This document shows, piece after piece, positions 5,059-7,853 of a DNA stretch of 7,853 nucleotides; position 1 is the stretch's first letter; each line of letters opens with the position of its first letter. A program made the translations under genes and the position numbers. The notes under the pieces are model-generated. The model was given only the letters and a program-made list of their open reading frames with translations. It was not told the DNA's origin and ran no database searches. Location of the stretch: positions 1,127 to 8,979 of the forward strand of contig DQBD01000204.1 of the NCBI GenBank assembly GCA_003526065.1, written 5' to 3'. The DNA comes from Gammaproteobacteria bacterium. Its GTDB lineage: Bacteria; Pseudomonadota; Gammaproteobacteria; Immundisolibacterales; Immundisolibacteraceae.

Positions 5059-6174
5059 ATGAACGAACCGGCCAAGGTGTTTGCGCTGCCCGACCTGGGC
5101 GAGGGTCTGGCCGAGGCGGAACTGCTGTCCTGGCATGTCGGCCCCGGCGACCATGTGGTGGAAGGCCAGCCGCTGGCATCGGTGGAGACCGACAAGGCGG
5201 TGGTGGAAGTACCCTCGCCGCGCGCCGGCGAAATCGCTGCCCTGTGCGCCGAGGTGGGCGCCCGCGTGGCGGTCGGCGCGCCGCTGGTGGAGTTCGTCGG
5301 TGGCGCCAGCGCAGACACCGGCACGGTGGTCGGCAATGTGGAGACGGAAGGCACGGTGCTGGAGGAGACCGCGCACAGCGTCGGCGGCCGACCGACCGCC
5401 GGCATCCGCGCCACACCCGCCGTGCGCGCCCTGGCCAAGCGCCTGGGCGTGGACCTGGGCTCGGTGACACCGAGCGGGCCCAACGACACCATCACCAAGG
5501 CCGACGTGGAACGGGTGGCGCGCATCTATGCCGAAACCGGACCGCTGGAGGAACTGACCGGCACGCGCCGGGCGATGGCCGTCAACATGGCCCGCACGCG
5601 CGATGAAGTGGCCACCGCGGCGCTGTTCGACGAGGCCGACATCCACGCCTGGCCGACCGGCAGCGACCCCATGGCGCGCCTGCTGCGGGCGCTGGTGGCC
5701 GGCTGTCAGGCGGAACCGGCGCTCAACGCCTGGTACGACAGCGAAGACATGGGGCGGCGGCTGCTGAAGAAGGTCGACATCGGCATGGCCGTGGACAGCC
5801 CGGAAGGCCTGTTCGTGCCGGTGCTGCGCGACGCCGGCGCGCTGGACCTGGCCGGTCTGCGCGACGCGGTGGACCAACTGTTGGCCGGCGTGCGGGCGCG
5901 CAGCCTCACGCCCGAGCAGCTGCGCGGCGCCACCGTCATGCTCAGCAACTTCGGCCCGCTCGGCGGACGCCACGCGGTGCCGCTGCTGGTGCCGCCGGTG
6001 GTGGCCATCCTCGGCGCCGGCCGCGCCTACGACGCCGTGGTGGCCGCCGACGGCCAGCCGGCCGTGCACCGCGTACTGCCGCTGTCGCTGAGCTTCGACC
6101 ACCGCGTGGTGACAGGGGGTGAGGCCGCGCGCTTCTTAATGGCCGTCAAGGCCGACCTCGAACAGTCCGGCTAA
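5059..6174 (+). CDS. pdhC: Dihydrolipoamide acyltransferase (E2) of the 2-oxoacid dehydrogenase complex
   Basis: The 371-residue core subunit transfers the acyl group from its lipoyl arm to CoA. It has one lipoyl domain (about 5-80): PDLGEGLAEAELLSWHVGPG, then SVETDKAVVEV with lipoylated Lys46. A linker rich in Gly/Thr/Glu (82-110), rather than Ala/Pro, follows. The peripheral-subunit-binding domain (about 113-155) has RATPAVRALAKRLGVDL and TKADVERVA. The CoA-dependent catalytic domain (about 165-371) is recognised by TGTRRAMAVNMARTRDEVA, AVDSPEGLFVPVLRDA, MLSNFGPLGGRHAVP and LSFDHRVVTGGEAARFL, with catalytic His348. The usual HxxxDG reads HRVVTG here, Thr352 replacing Asp; I recall the same change in this short-E2 subgroup, so it is probably not a defect. 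It is slightly short for E2 proteins because it has a single lipoyl domain. Four bases separate it from E1-beta, with GGAG at 5046-5049. No E3 gene follows. Confidence 0.92.
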   Translation: MNEPAKVFALPDLGEGLAEAELLSWHVGPGDHVVEGQPLASVETDKAVVEVPSPRAGEIAALCAEVGARVAVGAPLVEFVGGASADTGTVVGNVETEGTVLEETAHSVGGRPTAGIRATPAVRALAKRLGVDLGSVTPSGPNDTITKADVERVARIYAETGPLEELTGTRRAMAVNMARTRDEVATAALFDEADIHAWPTGSDPMARLLRALVAGCQAEPALNAWYDSEDMGRRLLKKVDIGMAVDSPEGLFVPVLRDAGALDLAGLRDAVDQLLAGVRARSLTPEQLRGATVMLSNFGPLGGRHAVPLLVPPVVAILGAGRAYDAVVAADGQPAVHRVLPLSLSFDHRVVTGGEAARFLMAVKADLEQSG

Positions 6175-6229
6175 CGTTTCACGACACCCTGCGCAACCAC
6201 CCCCAAAACACACAGCACCCCGCCCGCCT

Positions 6230-6841
6230 ATGAACACACACTCCTGGGTCCACCGCCGCGTGCGGTGTCGTGTCACCTTGCGCCAGTTGACCCTGGGCCT
6301 GCTGACGACCGTCCTGTGCGGCTGCGGCGGCCTGCTGCCGCGCTCCGACCAGTCGGTGAACGTGACGTGGAAGAGTTTCGACGAGGCCAAGGCGGCGTTT
6401 GACCGCATCCAGCCGGGCTTCACTTCGGTGTCCGACCTGGAACCGCTCGGCTTCGACCCCTACACGTCGCCCAACACGACCATCCTCACGTACCTGGACG
6501 TGATCAAGTACTTCATGCCGAATCAGTCGATTCGCCTGGACGATCTGGACCCGGCGGTGCAGGCGTGCATCCGCGCGCGCAACGCCTGCCGCGGCTTTCG
6601 CATGTCGGCCGGCGAGACGCACAGCAAGCGCCACGGCAGCGTGGTGCTGGATTTGTTCAACTTCCGCCGCCGCGCCACGCAAAGTGGCTGGCAGTTCACC
6701 GCCCTGCTGCTGGCCCACGACGACCGCATCACCTACAAGCTGTGGGGCGGGCAACCCAAGCTGGACGGGCGCACCGACCGCCGCAACCCGCTCGGCCCGC
6801 TGCAGAGCATGGACGACGTGTTGCCGGCGGTGGTGCAGTAG
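6230..6841 (+). CDS. Putative lipoprotein of unknown function
   Basis: A 203-residue protein with a basic N-terminus (HRRVRCR), a hydrophobic stretch LTLGLLTTVL (20-29) and a lipobox Leu-Cys-Gly-Cys whose Cys32 would be lipidated; the following residues are GGLLPRSD. No Asp at +2, so outer-membrane sorting is expected (inference from the general rule). The mature part has SFDEAKAAFDRIQPG (49-63), where each copy would sit on the periplasmic side, then GFDPYTSPN (74-82), YLDVIKYFMPN (88-98), DDLDPAVQACIRARNACRGF (104-123, with Cys113 and Cys120 possibly disulphide-bonded) and ITYKLWGGQPKL (167-178). It resembles an uncharacterised proteobacterial lipoprotein family as I recall it, but I cannot name a domain. 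The 55-base gap after the E2 gene has no visible terminator, so read-through from the operon is possible. ATG 6230 lacks a clear ribosome site; later starts would damage the signal peptide. Confidence 0.8.
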   Translation: MNTHSWVHRRVRCRVTLRQLTLGLLTTVLCGCGGLLPRSDQSVNVTWKSFDEAKAAFDRIQPGFTSVSDLEPLGFDPYTSPNTTILTYLDVIKYFMPNQSIRLDDLDPAVQACIRARNACRGFRMSAGETHSKRHGSVVLDLFNFRRRATQSGWQFTALLLAHDDRITYKLWGGQPKLDGRTDRRNPLGPLQSMDDVLPAVVQ

Positions 6842-6846
6842 GGCGC

Positions 6847-7107
6847 TTACAGGTTTTTGCGCAGACGCTCGTAACCGCGCAGGATTTCGTCGCCGGCCAG
6901 CTTGGCCGTGGCCAGCAGTTCGCGCGCCGTGTCACCGCCGATCTCCGCCGCCGTGCCCGCCTTCTCGCGCAGCTCCGACAGCCGCTTTTCGAGCTGCTGC
7001 CACTCCTCCTGCGCCTCCAGGCGCGCCAGGTGGGCCTGTACCAGCAGTTCGTCGCGCTGCGCGGCCAGGTTGTCCAGCAGCGTCTTCAGGTCTTCGCGTG
7101 GGTTCAT
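6847..7107 (-). CDS. Small coiled-coil protein of unknown function
   Basis: An 86-residue, highly charged, proline-poor protein that should be almost entirely helical. Residues about 5-50 show heptad-like spacing of Leu/Ala with Glu/Arg/Lys (for example LDNLAAQRDELLVQAHLARL and QLEKRLSELREKA), followed by a more Ala/Gly-rich segment and the amphipathic C-terminus DEILRGYERLRKNL. No signal peptide, membrane span or cysteine. ATG 7107-7105 is supported by a strong GGAGG (complement of 7115-7119) seven bases upstream. The stop lies only five bases from the convergent lipoprotein stop, with no terminator between them, so the two transcripts probably overlap at their 3' ends. Proteins of this type are common in proteobacteria as uncharacterised coiled-coil or apolipoprotein-like entries. 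No function assigned. Confidence 0.85.
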   Translation of the reverse strand: MNPREDLKTLLDNLAAQRDELLVQAHLARLEAQEEWQQLEKRLSELREKAGTAAEIGGDTARELLATAKLAGDEILRGYERLRKNL

Positions 7108-7170
7108 GAGACGTCCTCCGATTGACAGTCGCAGTCACCATCCGGCCACACACGCGCCGGGATTGCCCTG

Positions 7171-7176
7171 ATTATC
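7171..7176 (-). promoter_or_regulatory. Possible -10 element of the coiled-coil gene
   Basis: On the minus strand GATAAT (complement of 7171-7176) matches TATAAT at 5 of 6 positions and stands out in a GC-rich gap. It would give a leader of about 57 bases. The -35 region 17 bases upstream (CTGGTG) is poor, so an activator or a different sigma factor may be needed, or the match may be chance. Confidence 0.3.
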
Positions 7177-7181
7177 CTCAG

Positions 7182-7204
7182 GCCGGCACCACACACCAGC
7201 CGGC
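7182..7204 (-). terminator. Inverted repeat after the HExxH gene
   Basis: GCCGGC (7182-7187) and GCCGGC (7199-7204) can pair over 6 bp around an 11-base loop, 13 bases after the stop of the upstream minus-strand gene. It is followed on the minus strand by CTGAGGATAATC, not a T-tract, so it is weak evidence for a termination point. It also overlaps the region where a -35 for the next gene would be. Confidence 0.2.
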
Positions 7205-7217
7205 TCGCCCGGGCGCG

Positions 7218-7685
7218 TCAATCCGCCGGCAGCAGGCCCCGCGCGACCAGCCAGGCCCGCGCATCGGCGGCGTCCTGCTCGAACCATGCCTGTGCGCTGC
7301 CGAGCCGGAAGCTGTAACCCCAGGCGTCCATGTCCTGCATCAGGCGCCGGCGGCCGACACCGGGCAGCCGGTCGGCCAGCACGATCTGCAGATAGCAGAC
7401 CGCGCATTCCTCCAGATCATCGCCCCCCGCGTCGGTGTGCAGCCCGGCGCGCCGCGAGGCGTCCATGCACAGCCAGTGACAGGCCTCGTGCAGCGCCGAA
7501 TGCACCGGCGTGTCGGCGCGCACGTAGAGCCGGTCGTCGACCAGGCCGGCCTCCGCCTCGCCCCAGTAGCTGCCGGGAATGTCGGCCTGCGGCGCCAGCC
7601 ACGCCAGCATCAGGCCACGCGCCCGCAGCAGGGCCTCCAGGCCTGCCGCGTCGATATCCGCCAGGCGCAGCACCCGTGCCGTCAC
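7218..7685 (-). CDS. Conserved hypothetical protein with an HExxH metallopeptidase-like motif
   Basis: A 155-residue cytosolic-looking protein without signal peptide or membrane span. The notable feature is HEACH (66-70), an HExxH zinc-binding motif, inside VHSALHEACHWLCMD. The context fits a short zincin helix, with a candidate third ligand at Glu92 or Glu93 in DDLEECAVCYLQ (89-100) about 22 residues later, as in gluzincin-like folds. Other blocks likely to be conserved are DIPGSYWGEAEAGLVDDRLY (35-54), RADTPVHSALHE, ADRLPGVGRRRLMQDMDAWG (104-123) and YSFRLGSAQAWFEQDA (124-139). Cysteines 69, 73, 94 and 97 surround the motif. The GTG start (7685-7683) overlaps the TGA of the upstream gene (GTGA), a translational-coupling arrangement. 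I recall similar uncharacterised gammaproteobacterial proteins but no experimental function. Peptidase activity is inference. Confidence 0.85.
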   Translation of the reverse strand: MTARVLRLADIDAAGLEALLRARGLMLAWLAPQADIPGSYWGEAEAGLVDDRLYVRADTPVHSALHEACHWLCMDASRRAGLHTDAGGDDLEECAVCYLQIVLADRLPGVGRRRLMQDMDAWGYSFRLGSAQAWFEQDAADARAWLVARGLLPAD

Positions 7686-7852
7686 GACGGCTGGCCGAAC
7701 CGGTACAGGGCCACGTGCGGCGCCACCGGGATGGGGACCCCGCCCGTCAGCCCGGCGTCGGCGCCCAGCTCCCGCACCCGCGCCGGCGCCAGCCGGATGG
7801 CCAGCGACGGCCCGGGTGGCGGCGGCACCGGCAGGAATTCCACCACCGCCAG
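7682..7852 (-). CDS. C-terminal end of a probable SAM-dependent methyltransferase (cut by window edge)
   Basis: On the minus strand, the frame entering from the right edge is open for 56 residues and ends at TGA 7684-7682, overlapping the HExxH gene start by four bases. The visible protein begins LAVVEFLPVPPPPGPSLAIR, continues LAPARVRELGADAGL and ends VPIPVAPHVALYRFGQPS. A beta strand, a Pro-rich loop, a short helix-like stretch and a final VAPHVALYRF strand resemble the C-terminal part of small class I methyltransferases of the UbiE-like type (pattern: valine-rich strand, PPPGP, SIRL-like, then a helix and a final GPYHYLLVF-like strand). The catalytic and SAM-binding regions lie outside the window, so the family call is tentative while the coding call is strong. 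Confidence 0.6.
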   Translation of the reverse strand: MAVVEFLPVPPPPGPSLAIRLAPARVRELGADAGLTGGVPIPVAPHVALYRFGQPS

Positions 7853-7853
7853 C

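Noticed and set aside
3107..6102. Long minus-strand frames opposite the dehydrogenase operon (409, 504 and 377 codons)
   Set aside because: They mirror three genes with intact catalytic motifs and show no motifs of their own; long antisense frames are normal at this GC content.

Overview
The window reads as chromosomal DNA from a high-GC gammaproteobacterium, perhaps near the Xanthomonadales/Nevskiales or purple-sulfur lineages. The support is strongly G/C-biased third codon positions, a uvrB / aspartate aminotransferase / tRNA-Asn neighbourhood of gammaproteobacterial type, and a three-gene pyruvate-dehydrogenase-type cluster (separate E1-alpha, E1-beta and a short single-lipoyl E2) like those of Xanthomonas and Legionella relatives. 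The organism assignment is inference from protein character, not from a search.

Layout. Positions 1-278 (minus) hold the N-terminal part of uvrB, divergent from a class I aspartate aminotransferase gene (403-1587, plus). A tRNA-Asn(GTT) with its own promoter follows at 1660-1735, and 16 bases after it lies a possible 27-residue single-span membrane microprotein. A roughly 490-base stretch without a conventional gene (1836-2327) is the least ordinary part of the window. It contains a well-formed sigma-54 (-24/-12) promoter at 2023-2038. About 12 bases beyond it begins a compact self-folding transcript of about 78 nt (2049-2126) with a perfect 14-bp GC stem, a C/U-rich loop resembling an anti-Shine-Dalgarno sequence, and a terminal U-tract. 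I interpret this as a candidate sigma-54-dependent small RNA. A second long imperfect hairpin lies at 2158-2218.

Next is a broken NERD (nuclease-related) membrane protein gene (2328-2948), with an apparent internal deletion and an in-frame stop exactly where the catalytic Asp-His should be. Then comes a tightly packed 2-oxoacid dehydrogenase operon (3020-6174): E1-alpha and E1-beta overlap by 8 bases, and E1-beta and E2 are separated by 4. These three subunits would decarboxylate pyruvate (or a branched-chain 2-oxoacid), transfer the acyl group to the E2 lipoyl arm and make acyl-CoA. The E3 dihydrolipoamide dehydrogenase is not in the window.

The right end has a putative outer-membrane lipoprotein (plus, 6230-6841) converging with a small coiled-coil protein (minus, 6847-7107). 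Last comes a minus-strand pair in which the end of a probable SAM-dependent methyltransferase gene overlaps by 4 bases a small HExxH-containing protein of unknown role.

Most of the window is ordinary housekeeping sequence. The best candidate for something undescribed is the sigma-54 promoter/hairpin RNA unit, followed by the tRNA-trailer microprotein and the HExxH protein.
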